From Alphaproteobacteria bacterium (GTDB lineage: Bacteria; Pseudomonadota; Alphaproteobacteria; Rhizobiales; Xanthobacteraceae): a DNA stretch of 8,952 nt. The translations under genes were made by a program, and so were the position numbers. Below the pieces are notes generated by a model. That model was given only the letters and a program-made list of their open reading frames with translations, had not been told where the DNA came from and searched no databases. The DNA is taken from contig VAZS01000187.1 in NCBI GenBank assembly GCA_005884855.1, forward strand, positions 1 through 8,952, in the 5' to 3' direction. This document shows positions 1 through 6,956 of the stretch, piece after piece. Positions within the stretch are counted from its first letter, which is position 1, and each line of letters opens with the position of its first letter.

Positions 1-624
1 GACTCCTATATCCGCGCGCTCAAGCGCCACGAGCTGGTGTTCGGCGTTGGCCCCGCCGGCACCGGCAAGACCTGGCTCGCGGTGGCGCACGCCGCCCAAT
101 TATTCGAGCGCAAGGAAGTCGATCGCATCATCCTGTCGAGGCCCGCGGTCGAAGCCGGCGAGAGGCTCGGCTTCCTGCCCGGAGATTTGCGCGAGAAAGT
201 CGACCCTTATCTGCGGCCGATCTATGACGCGCTTTATGACCTGATGGATTCCCGAATAGTCGAGCGCGCTCTGCAGGCCGGCGAAATCGAGATCGCGCCG
301 CTTGCCTTCATGCGCGGCCGCACGCTTACCAACGCCGCCATCATTCTGGACGAGGCGCAGAACACCACCTCGATGCAGATGAAGATGTTCCTGACCCGGC
401 TTGGCGAGAACAGCCGCATGATCATTACCGGCGACCCCTCTCAGGTCGATCTGCCCAACGGCCAGACCTCGGGTCTGGCGGAGGCCGCCAAACTGCTCGA
501 TGGCGTCGAGGGTATAGCGCAAGTGAAATTCACGGCGGAAGACGTGATCCGCCATGAGCTGGTGGCGCGGATCGTCGCCGCCTATGAGGGATCGCCGCAA
601 CGGCCGTCAACCCGCAAAGCTTGA
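1..624 (+). CDS. phoH: PhoH family ATPase (5' partial)
   Basis: The reading frame is open from base 1, so the gene begins upstream. The visible part is 207 codons ending in TGA at 622-624; the family is usually about 320-350 residues, so roughly the N-terminal third is missing. Visible residues 17-24 are a Walker A loop (GPAGTGKT) and 114-121 a Walker B segment (IILDEAQN). A conserved [11 protein letters not shown] motif follows. This is the PhoH/PhoL P-loop ATPase fold, related to superfamily 1 helicase cores and linked in bacteria to RNA metabolism. It is a cytosolic protein. It is followed directly by ybeY, the usual PhoH-YbeY pairing, which supports a role in RNA or ribosome quality control. 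The ybeY ATG overlaps its stop by one base (TGATG). No internal damage is seen. The family is near certain; the exact substrate is unknown for the family as a whole. Confidence 0.95.
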   Translation, partial: DSYIRALKRHELVFGVGPAGTGKTWLAVAHAAQLFERKEVDRIILSRPAVEAGERLGFLPGDLREKVDPYLRPIYDALYDLMDSRIVERALQAGEIEIAPLAFMRGRTLTNAAIILDEAQNTTSMQMKMFLTRLGENSRMIITGDPSQVDLPNGQTSGLAEAAKLLDGVEGIAQVKFTAEDVIRHELVARIVAAYEGSPQRPSTRKA

Positions 625-1199
625 TGTCAAAATCTGCGGCCAGGCGGGCGCCGGAAGCGATTTCGGAACACAACAGAAATTCTGGAGCGATGGCGCAATC
701 TGCCCTTCCTATCACCGAGGTTCTCGTCGTCGCCGATTGCTGGCTGAACGAACCCGACGTCGAAGCGGTGATTCAGCGCGCGATTGCGGTCGCGGCCGAG
801 ATGGTCGATGCGGATACCAGCGAGGCCGAGCTGGCTGTGATGCTGACCGACGACGGCGGAATTCGCACATTGAACAAGAATTGGCGCGGCCTCGACAAGC
901 CGACCAACGTGCTGTCGTTTCCGGCGCTGCAACTGACCACCGAGCGCAGCTCGCAGGACGCGCCGCGCATGCTCGGCGACATCGCCATTGCCTATGAAAC
1001 GACGCGCAGGGAAGCCGATGACGAGCAGAAGCGGTTCGACCATCATCTCAGCCATTTGGCGATCCATGGTTTCCTGCATTTGATCGGCTACGATCACGAA
1101 AAAGACCAAGACGCCGAAACCATGGAAACTCTGGAGCGGGAGATTCTGGCACAACTCGATATTCCCGACCCTTACGCCGAGCGGGAGCGGATGGACTGA
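624..1199 (+). CDS. ybeY: YbeY endoribonuclease / rRNA maturation factor
   Basis: YbeY is a zinc-dependent single-strand endoribonuclease that works in 16S rRNA 3' end maturation and 70S ribosome quality control. The metal-binding H-x3-H-x5-H motif is present as HGFLHLIGYDH; the three His are residues 148, 152 and 158 from the start used here. The family segment NWRGLDKPTNVLSFP lies upstream of it at about residues 86-100, and LGDIAIA at about 117-123. Start choice is uncertain. ATG at 624 overlaps the phoH stop (TGATG) and suggests coupling but has no clear Shine-Dalgarno. ATG at 690 has a GGAG only two bases away and would give 168 residues; the 22 residues between the two look poorly conserved. 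With the 624 start the protein is 191 residues, slightly longer than typical. The corC-like gene begins 1 bp after the stop. Confidence 0.93.
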   Translation: MSKSAARRAPEAISEHNRNSGAMAQSALPITEVLVVADCWLNEPDVEAVIQRAIAVAAEMVDADTSEAELAVMLTDDGGIRTLNKNWRGLDKPTNVLSFPALQLTTERSSQDAPRMLGDIAIAYETTRREADDEQKRFDHHLSHLAIHGFLHLIGYDHEKDQDAETMETLEREILAQLDIPDPYAERERMD

Positions 1200-1200
1200 T

Positions 1201-2337
1201 ATGGCGGACTCCGAACCGACCCATGACAACCCGCGCAATACGCGCAACCTGCCGGCAGTGGTGCCGCAAGGCCAGGTCATGCGTCCGGTCGCCGAAAACT
1301 GGCTGGCGCGGGCGATTCGCGCGCTGTTCGGGTGGAAGCCGGGATCGGTCCGCGACGACCTGCAGGTCGTGCTCGATGCCTCAATGCCGGACGAGGTGGG
1401 TTTTTCCGCGATCGAGCGCACGATGCTGCGCAACATTCTCGGACTTCATGAACGGCGCATCGCCGATGTCATGATCCATCGCGCCGACATCATCGCGGTC
1501 AAGCGCGACATCCCGCTCGGCGAATTGATGAGCCTGTTCGAAAGCGCAGCGCATTCGCGCCTGGTGGTCTACAACGATACGCTCGATGATCCCGAGGGCA
1601 TTGTCCACATCCGCGATCTCCTGGCGTTCATGACCGCAAGAGCGCGCGCTCCCGACCCAGGCAAGACCAAACGCAAGAAACCGTTCCCCGCGGGTCTTGA
1701 TCTGCGCGCAGTCGATCTCGCGCTGCCGCTTTCAGAGGCCAACATCATTCGAAAGCTGCTGTTTGTGCCGCCATCCATGCGCGCAATCGATTTGTTGGCC
1801 CAGATGCAGGCCTCGCGCATCCATTTGGCCCTGGTGGTTGACGAATATGGCGGCACCGATGGGCTGGTCTCGATCGAGGACATCGTTGAACAGATCGTCG
1901 GCGAGATCGACGACGAGCATGATAGCGATGAACCGCCGGCGATCGTGCGGCAGGTTGACAACTCTTTCATCGCTGACGCGCGAGCCAGGCTCGATGACGT
2001 CCGCACCGTCATCGGGGAGGATTTTGTCACTGGCGAAGCCGGCGAAGAGGTCGAGACGCTCGGCGGCTATCTCGTAACCCATGTAGGCCGACTGCCGGTG
2101 CGCGGTGAAGTTATTTCAGGCCCTGGCAATTACGAGATCGAAGTGCTCGATGCCGATCCGAGGCGCGTCAAGCGGCTCCGCATCGCCCCGCGCAAGGAGC
2201 GTCCGCCTGCACGCTCGCAGCGCGAGGGCCGTCGCCGCGAGCCAGCAACACCGGAGCCAGCAGCGCAGGAGCCAAGTCATCCTCAGGCCAATGACCATGC
2301 AAACCCGTCGCCCGGCGATGGAGCCGGTCCGCAGTGA
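1201..2337 (+). CDS. CorC/HlyC-type CBS domain protein
   Basis: This 378-residue soluble protein has two CBS domains followed by a CorC_HlyC transporter-associated domain. CBS1 is about residues 88-145 and CBS2 about 188-240, with the conserved LVVDEYGGTDGLVSIEDI segment at 211-228. The CorC_HlyC domain is about 248-328. There is no hydrophobic N-terminal DUF21 membrane region, so it resembles the short cytosolic CorC/YbeX type rather than CorB. Family members are annotated as magnesium/cobalt efflux proteins or hemolysins; YbeX has also been tied to ribosome metabolism in E. coli, which suits its place after ybeY. Residues from about 331 to the end form a Pro/Arg/Ala-rich tail that looks disordered. 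ATG at 1201 is 1 bp after the ybeY stop. The stop overlaps the lnt ATG by one base. The family is firm; the hemolysin label is not supported by anything in the sequence. Confidence 0.92.
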   Translation: MADSEPTHDNPRNTRNLPAVVPQGQVMRPVAENWLARAIRALFGWKPGSVRDDLQVVLDASMPDEVGFSAIERTMLRNILGLHERRIADVMIHRADIIAVKRDIPLGELMSLFESAAHSRLVVYNDTLDDPEGIVHIRDLLAFMTARARAPDPGKTKRKKPFPAGLDLRAVDLALPLSEANIIRKLLFVPPSMRAIDLLAQMQASRIHLALVVDEYGGTDGLVSIEDIVEQIVGEIDDEHDSDEPPAIVRQVDNSFIADARARLDDVRTVIGEDFVTGEAGEEVETLGGYLVTHVGRLPVRGEVISGPGNYEIEVLDADPRRVKRLRIAPRKERPPARSQREGRRREPATPEPAAQEPSHPQANDHANPSPGDGAGPQ

Positions 2338-3947
2338 TGGGGCGAGATAAACTCCGCAGGTTTATTGTTGCGATCATTTTGGCCTGGGGCTGGAAGCGCG
2401 TCGCCCTCGCGCTTGCGGCTGGCGCGCTGTCGGCGCTCGCGATGCCGCCGTTCAATGCATGGCCCATATTGTTCGTCACCTTTCCGGTCGTGCTGTGGCT
2501 GATCGATGGGTCCGGAGCCGGAAGGCTGCGTGGCGTGCCCGCGGCGGCTTTGGCCGGCTGGTGGTTCGGGCTGGGCTATTTCGTGCCCGGACTTTACTGG
2601 CTCGGCTATGCATTCCTGGTCGACGCATCGACCTTCGCTTGGCTGATGCCGTTCGCGGTGCTGGGTCTGCCGGCTTACCTGGCGCTATTTCCCGCCGTTG
2701 GTTTTGCGTTGGCACGGCTGATCTGGACCAGAGACGGCTCGCGCGTGATCGCGCTTGCTATCGGTCTGACACTTAGCGAATGGCTGCGGGCCCATGTCCT
2801 CACCGGATTTCCATGGAATACGTTCGGCTACGCCCTGACCGAACCGCTGGCGCTGGCGCAGACGGCCTCGCTGATTGGTCTTTGGGGATTGACGTTTCTG
2901 AGCGTCGCGATCTTCGCCAGTCCGGCCGCGTTGATGGACGGAAAATTGGGCGCGCGCAAACGATGGATCGGACCGGCAGTCGCCGTGTCGCTGCTGGTTG
3001 CAATGGGCATTTTCGGTGGCGTTCGCCTCAGCCTGCAGCCGACCGCGATGCTGACAGAGGTCAAGCTGCGGATCATGCAGCCGAACCTTCAGCAGGACGT
3101 CAAATTCAACTACTCCGCGAAAGCGGAGGTTATGAAGAAATATCTGACGCTGTCCGATCGCGCTTCCGGGCCGCAATCGACCGGGGTGCGCGACACCAGC
3201 ATTTTGATTTGGCCTGAATCGGCCTTTCCATTTTTCCTGACGCGCGAAGCCGACGCGATGGCGCAGATAGCCGATCTGTTGCCCAAGGGCACGGTCCTGA
3301 TCGCCGGTTCAGTGCGCGCGCCGGATCTGCCGGCTGGCACGAGAATTACCCGCGCCTACAATTCAATCTACGTGATCGACCACGACGGCAGCGTAGTCTC
3401 GGTCTATGACAAGGTGCACCTCGTGCCGTTCGGCGAATACCTGCCGTTCCAGGACTGGATGGAAAAGCTCGGCTTCGTGCAACTGACGAAGGTTCAGGGC
3501 GGATTTATTCCCGGCACCCGGCGGCTTGCCATGGACATACCAAATGCGCCGCGCGCGCTACCTTTGATCTGTTACGAAGCGATATTTCCCGAGGATGTTG
3601 TAACGCGTGACGACCGTCCGGGCTGGATCGTTAACCTGACCAATGACGGCTGGTTTGGGTTTTCGAGCGGCCCCTACCAACATCTGCAGCAGGCCAGGGT
3701 GCGCGCGATCGAACAGGGCCTGCCGGTAGTTCGCGCGGCAAATACCGGCATCTCCGCGGTCATCGATCCCCTGGGGCGCGTGGTGGCACGGCTCGATCTC
3801 GGCATTGAAGGCGTGCTGGATTCCACCCTGCCAGCGGCGATTACGCCGACCGTTTACGCCCGCGCTGGCGACCTTCCGGCAGCGATCGTGCTGGCGGCGG
3901 CTTTGCTGTTGGTGCTTCGGCGGCGGGCTGCGAAACGAACTTCGTGA
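2337..3947 (+). CDS. lnt: Apolipoprotein N-acyltransferase
   Basis: Lnt transfers an acyl chain from phospholipid to the N-terminal Cys of apolipoproteins in the inner membrane, the last step of lipoprotein maturation. The 536-residue protein has an N-terminal set of hydrophobic segments between about 10 and 230, a periplasmic nitrilase-like domain at about 243-500, and a final membrane helix at about 513-528 followed by a basic tail (RRRAAKR). The catalytic Glu-Lys-Cys triad is visible: Glu in LIWPESAFPF (residue 294), Lys in VYDKVHLVPFGEYLP (359), and Cys in LPLICYEAIFPED (412). Length and layout are normal. The ATG at 2337 overlaps the upstream stop (TGATG); a GTG one codon earlier is the alternative. 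In Sinorhizobium meliloti the homologue is actA, needed for acid tolerance, and phrR follows it, as the regulator does here. Confidence 0.96.
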   Translation: MGRDKLRRFIVAIILAWGWKRVALALAAGALSALAMPPFNAWPILFVTFPVVLWLIDGSGAGRLRGVPAAALAGWWFGLGYFVPGLYWLGYAFLVDASTFAWLMPFAVLGLPAYLALFPAVGFALARLIWTRDGSRVIALAIGLTLSEWLRAHVLTGFPWNTFGYALTEPLALAQTASLIGLWGLTFLSVAIFASPAALMDGKLGARKRWIGPAVAVSLLVAMGIFGGVRLSLQPTAMLTEVKLRIMQPNLQQDVKFNYSAKAEVMKKYLTLSDRASGPQSTGVRDTSILIWPESAFPFFLTREADAMAQIADLLPKGTVLIAGSVRAPDLPAGTRITRAYNSIYVIDHDGSVVSVYDKVHLVPFGEYLPFQDWMEKLGFVQLTKVQGGFIPGTRRLAMDIPNAPRALPLICYEAIFPEDVVTRDDRPGWIVNLTNDGWFGFSSGPYQHLQQARVRAIEQGLPVVRAANTGISAVIDPLGRVVARLDLGIEGVLDSTLPAAITPTVYARAGDLPAAIVLAAALLLVLRRRAAKRTS

Positions 3948-4001
3948 CCATCTCTACGCCACGCCCTGTTCAGATGATGTGGGCTAGCCGCTATCCACCC
4001 G

Positions 4002-4031
4002 TTGACAGACCGGACGCGCAATACGCATTCT
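4002..4031 (+). promoter_or_regulatory. Possible promoter for the praR-like gene
   Basis: A perfect TTGACA box (4002-4007) lies in the 225-bp gap after lnt. The best matching -10 is CATTCT at 4026-4031 with an 18-bp spacer, which is poor. The gap between lnt and the regulator makes a promoter likely somewhere here, but the exact -10 is doubtful. Confidence 0.4.
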
Positions 4032-4134
4032 GCCGCCTTAGTCGAAACAAATTCAAATCAGTTCGTTTCTCAAAGATTGCATTGCTGACCGGGTAAAGTT
4101 TTGACGGTTTTGCGCCCGACGCATGATTTCCTGT

Positions 4135-4153
4135 TGCCTCGTGCATTGAGGCA
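4135..4153 (+). promoter_or_regulatory. Inverted repeat upstream of the praR-like gene
   Basis: TGCCTC and GAGGCA form a perfect 6-bp dyad separated by 7 bases, ending 19 bp before the ATG of the XRE-type regulator. It could be an operator for autoregulation, since PhrR/PraR-type proteins are small HTH DNA binders, or a small hairpin in the mRNA leader close to the ribosome binding site. Short dyads of this size also arise by chance. Confidence 0.35.
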
Positions 4154-4172
4154 TATTCCGGGAGTGCTGGAG

Positions 4173-4589
4173 ATGTCCACCAAAGCGCCCAACCCTGTTG
4201 ACAAATATGTCGGCAGCCGCGTGCGGATGCGCCGCATCATGCTCGGCATGAGTCAGGAGAAGCTTGGCCTTGCCTTGGGCCTCACCTTCCAGCAAGTTCA
4301 AAAATACGAAAAGGGCACCAACCGGGTGGGAGCAAGCCGCATCCAGCAGATCTCCGAGATACTTGAGGTGCCGGTTTCGTTTTTGTTCGACGGAGGCCCG
4401 AGCGGCAGACCGAGCGGCGAGGGTTTCGGCGAGGCCGCCTCGCCGGCTTATGTTTCCGATTTCCTGGCGAGCTCCGAGGGGCTGGCTTTGACTCGCGCAT
4501 TTACGCGTATCGGCGATCCCAAGCTCCGGCGCAGCATTGTCGAACTGGTCGAGCAGATCGCCGCCCGCGAAGCCGCCGAGAACGCCTGA
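4173..4589 (+). CDS. praR: XRE-family regulator, PhrR/PraR type
   Basis: This is a 138-residue DNA-binding protein with an N-terminal Cro/C1-type helix-turn-helix at about residues 15-70. The recognition region includes MSQEKLGLALGLTFQQVQKY (26-45). A Gly/Ser-rich linker (about 74-90) and a helical C-terminal segment (about 92-133) follow. The sequence and its position just after lnt match the rhizobial PhrR/PraR proteins. PhrR of S. meliloti is induced by low pH; PraR of Azorhizobium and Rhizobium controls symbiosis-, biofilm- and quorum-sensing-related genes. The start at 4173 is preferred because homologues begin MSTKAPNPVDK and GGGAG lies at 4160-4164, 8 bases upstream. A TTG at 4101 would add 24 unlikely residues. 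It is monocistronic or leads the next block; a dyad lies upstream and a weak hairpin follows. The family is sure, the symbol likely; its regulon here is unknown. Confidence 0.88.
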   Translation: MSTKAPNPVDKYVGSRVRMRRIMLGMSQEKLGLALGLTFQQVQKYEKGTNRVGASRIQQISEILEVPVSFLFDGGPSGRPSGEGFGEAASPAYVSDFLASSEGLALTRAFTRIGDPKLRRSIVELVEQIAAREAAENA

Positions 4590-4595
4590 GCTCAC

Positions 4596-4625
4596 ATCCA
4601 CACTGAACGTCTGGCATGTGGATTT
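4596..4625 (+). terminator. Weak hairpin after the praR-like gene
   Basis: ATCCACA (4596-4602) and TGTGGAT (4617-4623) can pair over 7 bp, with two more pairs past a bulged C, starting 7 bases after the stop codon. Only three T residues follow, so it would be a weak intrinsic terminator. It may instead be an mRNA 3' stabilising hairpin or a protein-binding dyad. Confidence 0.3.
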
Positions 4626-4650
4626 CGCCTGCTGCCAAAACGCGCTAGGG

Positions 4651-4679
4651 TTCAAACTCGCGTTGACGCGGTTTATCAA
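4651..4679 (+). promoter_or_regulatory. Weak promoter candidate for the M20 peptidase-trmB pair
   Basis: TTCAAA (4651-4656) and TATCAA (4674-4679) are spaced by 17 bp, 26 bases before the peptidase start codon. Each box matches 4 of 6 consensus positions. A TTGACG at 4663-4668 is a better -35 but lacks a fitting -10. The 116-bp gap makes a promoter plausible; this site is only a candidate. Confidence 0.22.
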
Positions 4680-4705
4680 TCTTCACTCTGCCGACGAAGA
4701 AGGTC

Positions 4706-5836
4706 ATGCTGACGAGCGCCAATCCCTTTGATTCCATGGCAATCCTCGAAGGCATCCGCCGCTGGGTCGAGATCGAGACGCCGACGGAAGCCCCCGGCCA
4801 AGTCAACAGATTGGCCAGCATGGTCGCGGATGGCTATCGCGACCTGCCGGCCGGCATCGAGCGGATCGCCGGGCGTTCCGGCTGCGGCGACCACCTCGTG
4901 GCGCGTTCGTCATGGGGCCAGAATGCGCCGGGTATCCTCATCCTCAGCCATCTCGATACCGTGCACCCGATGGGATTTATCGAGCGGCTGCCGTTTCGAA
5001 TAGAGGGCGACAGCGCGTTCGGTCCGGGCATCTACGACATGAAAGGCGGAGCCTATCTCGCCTACCACGCGTTCCGGCAGCTTTGCGCGAACAATGAACG
5101 CTCGCCGTTGGGAGTGACGCAGCTCTACGTCTCCGACGAAGAGATCGGCAGCCCGACGTCGCGGTGGCTGATCGAGGCGGAGGGACGCAAGGCAAAATAT
5201 GTGCTGGTGACTGAGCCCGCACGCGATGGCGGAAAAATCGTCACGGGGCGCAAGGGTGTGGCGCGTTTCGAGATTTTCGTGAAAGGCGTTCCTTCGCATG
5301 CAGGCACGCGGCCCGAAGACGGCCGCAGCGCAATCCGCGAACTCGCGAACGTCATCCAAACCTTGGAGAGCATGAACGATTTGAAACGCGGCGTGACTGT
5401 CAATGTCGGCGTCATCAGGGGTGGCACCAAGCCAAACGTCATTGCGGAGGAGGCCTATGCCGAAGTCGATATGCGGGTTCCCACGATGGCGGAGGCCGAC
5501 GACCTCGTTCCCAGGATCCTCGATCTGAGATCGCGAACGGAAGGCGTCAGCGTCAAGGTAATCGGCGAATTGAACCGCCCGCCTTACGAGAAGGGCAATG
5601 CCGGCGCGGCGCTCTACGAACATGCAAGGACGCTCGCCGCCGAAATCGGCTTCGAGCTGCTGGATACTTCGACTGGCGGCGGCTCCGACGGCAATTTCAC
5701 CGCGCCGCATACGGCGACGCTCGACGGCCTCGGTGTCGATGGCAAGGGAGCGCATACCCAATACGAGCAGATGTATATCTCCTCGATCGAGCCGAGGGCG
5801 CGGCTGTTGCATCGGCTGTATCAGACGCTGCGATGA
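4706..5836 (+). CDS. M20 family metallopeptidase, carboxypeptidase G2-like
   Basis: This 376-residue protein is a two-zinc M20 peptidase. It carries the full active-site set in family order: His82 and Asp84 (SHLDTVHP), bridging Asp111 (GPGIYDMKGG), catalytic Glu145 and ligand Glu146 (SDEEIGS), Glu170 (VTEP) and His350 near the C-terminus. Glu at 170 rather than Asp fits the carboxypeptidase G2/glutamate carboxypeptidase group. The lid/dimerisation domain is about 184-295 and contains the conserved His198 (GVPSHAGTRPEDGR). No signal peptide is seen, so it is probably cytosolic, unlike the secreted Pseudomonas CPG2. The likely reaction is removal of a C-terminal acidic amino acid from a small peptide or folate-like conjugate; the substrate cannot be read from the sequence. 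ATG at 4706 is preceded by AGAAGG, very close to the start; ATG at 4736 is an alternative. The stop overlaps trmB by 4 bases (ATGA). It lies in the slot where related rhizobia carry metK. Confidence 0.9.
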   Translation: MLTSANPFDSMAILEGIRRWVEIETPTEAPGQVNRLASMVADGYRDLPAGIERIAGRSGCGDHLVARSSWGQNAPGILILSHLDTVHPMGFIERLPFRIEGDSAFGPGIYDMKGGAYLAYHAFRQLCANNERSPLGVTQLYVSDEEIGSPTSRWLIEAEGRKAKYVLVTEPARDGGKIVTGRKGVARFEIFVKGVPSHAGTRPEDGRSAIRELANVIQTLESMNDLKRGVTVNVGVIRGGTKPNVIAEEAYAEVDMRVPTMAEADDLVPRILDLRSRTEGVSVKVIGELNRPPYEKGNAGAALYEHARTLAAEIGFELLDTSTGGGSDGNFTAPHTATLDGLGVDGKGAHTQYEQMYISSIEPRARLLHRLYQTLR

Positions 5837-6567
5837 GGCAACCAACGAGAGATGCCGGGCGAGATAGATTATCCGAAGGCGTGGCTCGTCCGCACGGCTC
5901 GTTTTTTGGACGGCGCAAGGGTCACAAGCTGCGCGCACGCCAGGCCGATCTCATAAAACGATTGCTGCCGCGGCTCGCGCTCGATATCGGCAGTCCGAGC
6001 CCGCCCGACCTTGCTCGCCTATTCGAGCCTCCGGCCGATGCCGTCAGGATCGAAATCGGATTCGGCGGCGGCGAGCATCTCATCGCGGAAGCGCTCGCCT
6101 TTCCAAATACCGGCTTCATCGGGTGCGAGCCCTATGTCAACGGCATGGCTAAAATCCTGACGCAGATCGAGGCGCACAACATCGCCAATATCAGGCTGTT
6201 CGCCGGCGATGCCACCGAGCTATTGGCATGGACGCCGCCGCTCGCGTTGACCCGGATTGACCTCATTCATCCAGACCCATGGCCGAAGCGGCGGCACTGG
6301 AAACGGCGCTTCGTGCAGGATTCGACTGTCGCGGCGATGGCGCGCGTTCTGAAGCCCGGTGGCGAGTTTCGCTTCGTCAGCGATATTGACGATTACTGCG
6401 CCTGGACACTGGCGCATCTTGCACGTTCCCCCGATTTCGTCTGGACCGCGGAGCGCGCCTCGGACTGGCGGCAGCCGTGGGCCGACTACACGCTGACGCG
6501 GTATGGGGCCAAGGCAGAGCGCGAAGACCGCCGGGCGGCATATCTGCGCTTTATGAAGATCGGATAA
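5833..6567 (+). CDS. trmB: tRNA (guanine-N7-)-methyltransferase TrmB
   Basis: TrmB methylates N7 of G46 in the tRNA variable loop using S-adenosylmethionine. The 244-residue protein has the class I methyltransferase motif EIGFGGGEH (74-82), acidic motif II at CEPYVNG (98-104), GDATELL (125-131), and the family signature HPDPWPKRRHWKRR (146-159). SDIDDYCAW (183-191) and a C-terminal TRY motif (222-224) follow. In the family, TRY/TKF is normally followed by Glu, a functionally important residue, but here residue 225 is Gly (TRYGAKAERED). The N-terminal 20 residues are variable, and a basic stretch (FFGRRKGHKLR) opens the conserved part, as in alphaproteobacterial TrmB. The start ATG lies inside the upstream stop (ATGA), which implies translational coupling with the peptidase. 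The identity is firm; whether the E-to-G change affects activity is open. Confidence 0.95.
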   Translation: MRQPTRDAGRDRLSEGVARPHGSFFGRRKGHKLRARQADLIKRLLPRLALDIGSPSPPDLARLFEPPADAVRIEIGFGGGEHLIAEALAFPNTGFIGCEPYVNGMAKILTQIEAHNIANIRLFAGDATELLAWTPPLALTRIDLIHPDPWPKRRHWKRRFVQDSTVAAMARVLKPGGEFRFVSDIDDYCAWTLAHLARSPDFVWTAERASDWRQPWADYTLTRYGAKAEREDRRAAYLRFMKIG

Positions 6568-6752
6568 TCCACCTTCTTGCGGCTAAAACGAATTACGCCG
6601 ATTGGCGGGTTTGGCAAAGCCGAGCACGGCTGCCTCGTTGAGTTCGCCCGCCTCTCAGGGCGGAAACCACGTCGCCCTGGGTGAAGGAACAGTTAGGTCT
6701 GAAACGGCCGTCGCAACCGCGTGAAAACCATTTTTTCAGGCGCCCGCGGGCC
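6568..6752 (+). other. Non-coding trmB-rimP spacer, first part, with GC-rich stems
   Basis: No convincing gene lies here. Two strong stems stand out. GGCGGG (6604-6609) pairs with CCCGCC (6647-6652) and encloses a 5-bp hairpin, AGCCG/CGGCT (6618-6622/6627-6631, loop AGCA), plus a 3-bp CTC/GAG hairpin. Immediately after, CTCAGGGCG (6654-6662) pairs with CGCCCTGGG (6673-6681) over 9 bp including one G-T, with a 10-base loop. No T-run follows either stem, so these are not ordinary intrinsic terminators. They could mark the trmB mRNA 3' end or an unrecognised structured RNA. Confidence 0.45.
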
Positions 6753-6781
6753 TTGCCGAAGGGGGAAAAAACCGTTATATC
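6753..6781 (+). promoter_or_regulatory. Sigma70-like promoter of the rimP-nusA operon
   Basis: TTGCCG (6753-6758) and TATATC (6776-6781) are separated by exactly 17 bp that include a G5A6 tract. Transcription would start near 6788. It lies just upstream of a leader with two hairpins and a terminator, consistent with an attenuated operon leader. Confidence 0.65.
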
Positions 6782-6819
6782 AGCCGCAACTTATCGTTCT
6801 CATATACGACCGCGTATTG

Positions 6820-6850
6820 AGAGTGGGCCCCTCGGGACCCGCTCTTTTTT
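6820..6850 (+). terminator. Intrinsic terminator inside the rimP leader
   Basis: AGAGTGGG (6820-6827) pairs with CCCGCTCT (6838-6845), including one T-G pair, and CCC/GGG (6828-6830/6834-6836) extends the stem past a bulged A to a CTC loop. The T-run 6845-6850 follows directly. It is a textbook intrinsic terminator about 120 bp before the rimP start codon and 39 bp after the promoter, so it should act on the leader transcript. Confidence 0.8.
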
Positions 6851-6929
6851 ATTACCTGAAGCAGCCCCGTGGACCACGACGGCTCCGCTAAAACGGCCCG
6901 TCCGTCCCAGGTTCGGCCCAACGGTAGCT

Positions 6930-6956
6930 AGACCGCCCAAACTCAGACCGCCCAAA
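6930..6956 (+). repeat. Short tandem repeat before rimP
   Basis: AGACCGCCCAAA occurs twice, at 6930-6941 and 6945-6956, separated by CTC (15-bp period). It ends 16 bp before the rimP ATG. Function unknown; it may be a slippage duplication or a repeated RNA- or protein-binding element in the leader. Confidence 0.7.

Noticed and set aside
627..1436. A 269-codon open frame on the - strand across ybeY and the corC-like gene
   Set aside because: It crosses the junction of two well-identified genes and its composition is that of an antisense shadow.
3958..4001. Palindrome GGCTAGCC and GTGG/CCAC pairing after lnt as a terminator
   Set aside because: The stem is only about 4 bp with no T-run, so it is too weak to call.
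4101..4172. Upstream TTG start for the PhrR/PraR-type regulator
   Set aside because: It would add 24 residues that include the dyad region. The ATG at 4173 has a good GGGAG and matches the family N-terminus.
4910..5938. A 342-codon open frame on the - strand opposite the M20 peptidase and trmB start
   Set aside because: It lies wholly across well-supported + strand genes, spans their junction and shows no domain-like pattern.
6817..6891. Possible TTG-started leader peptide reading through the terminator hairpin
   Set aside because: It has no Shine-Dalgarno, begins inside the hairpin and shows no run of regulatory codons, so translation-coupled attenuation is not supported.
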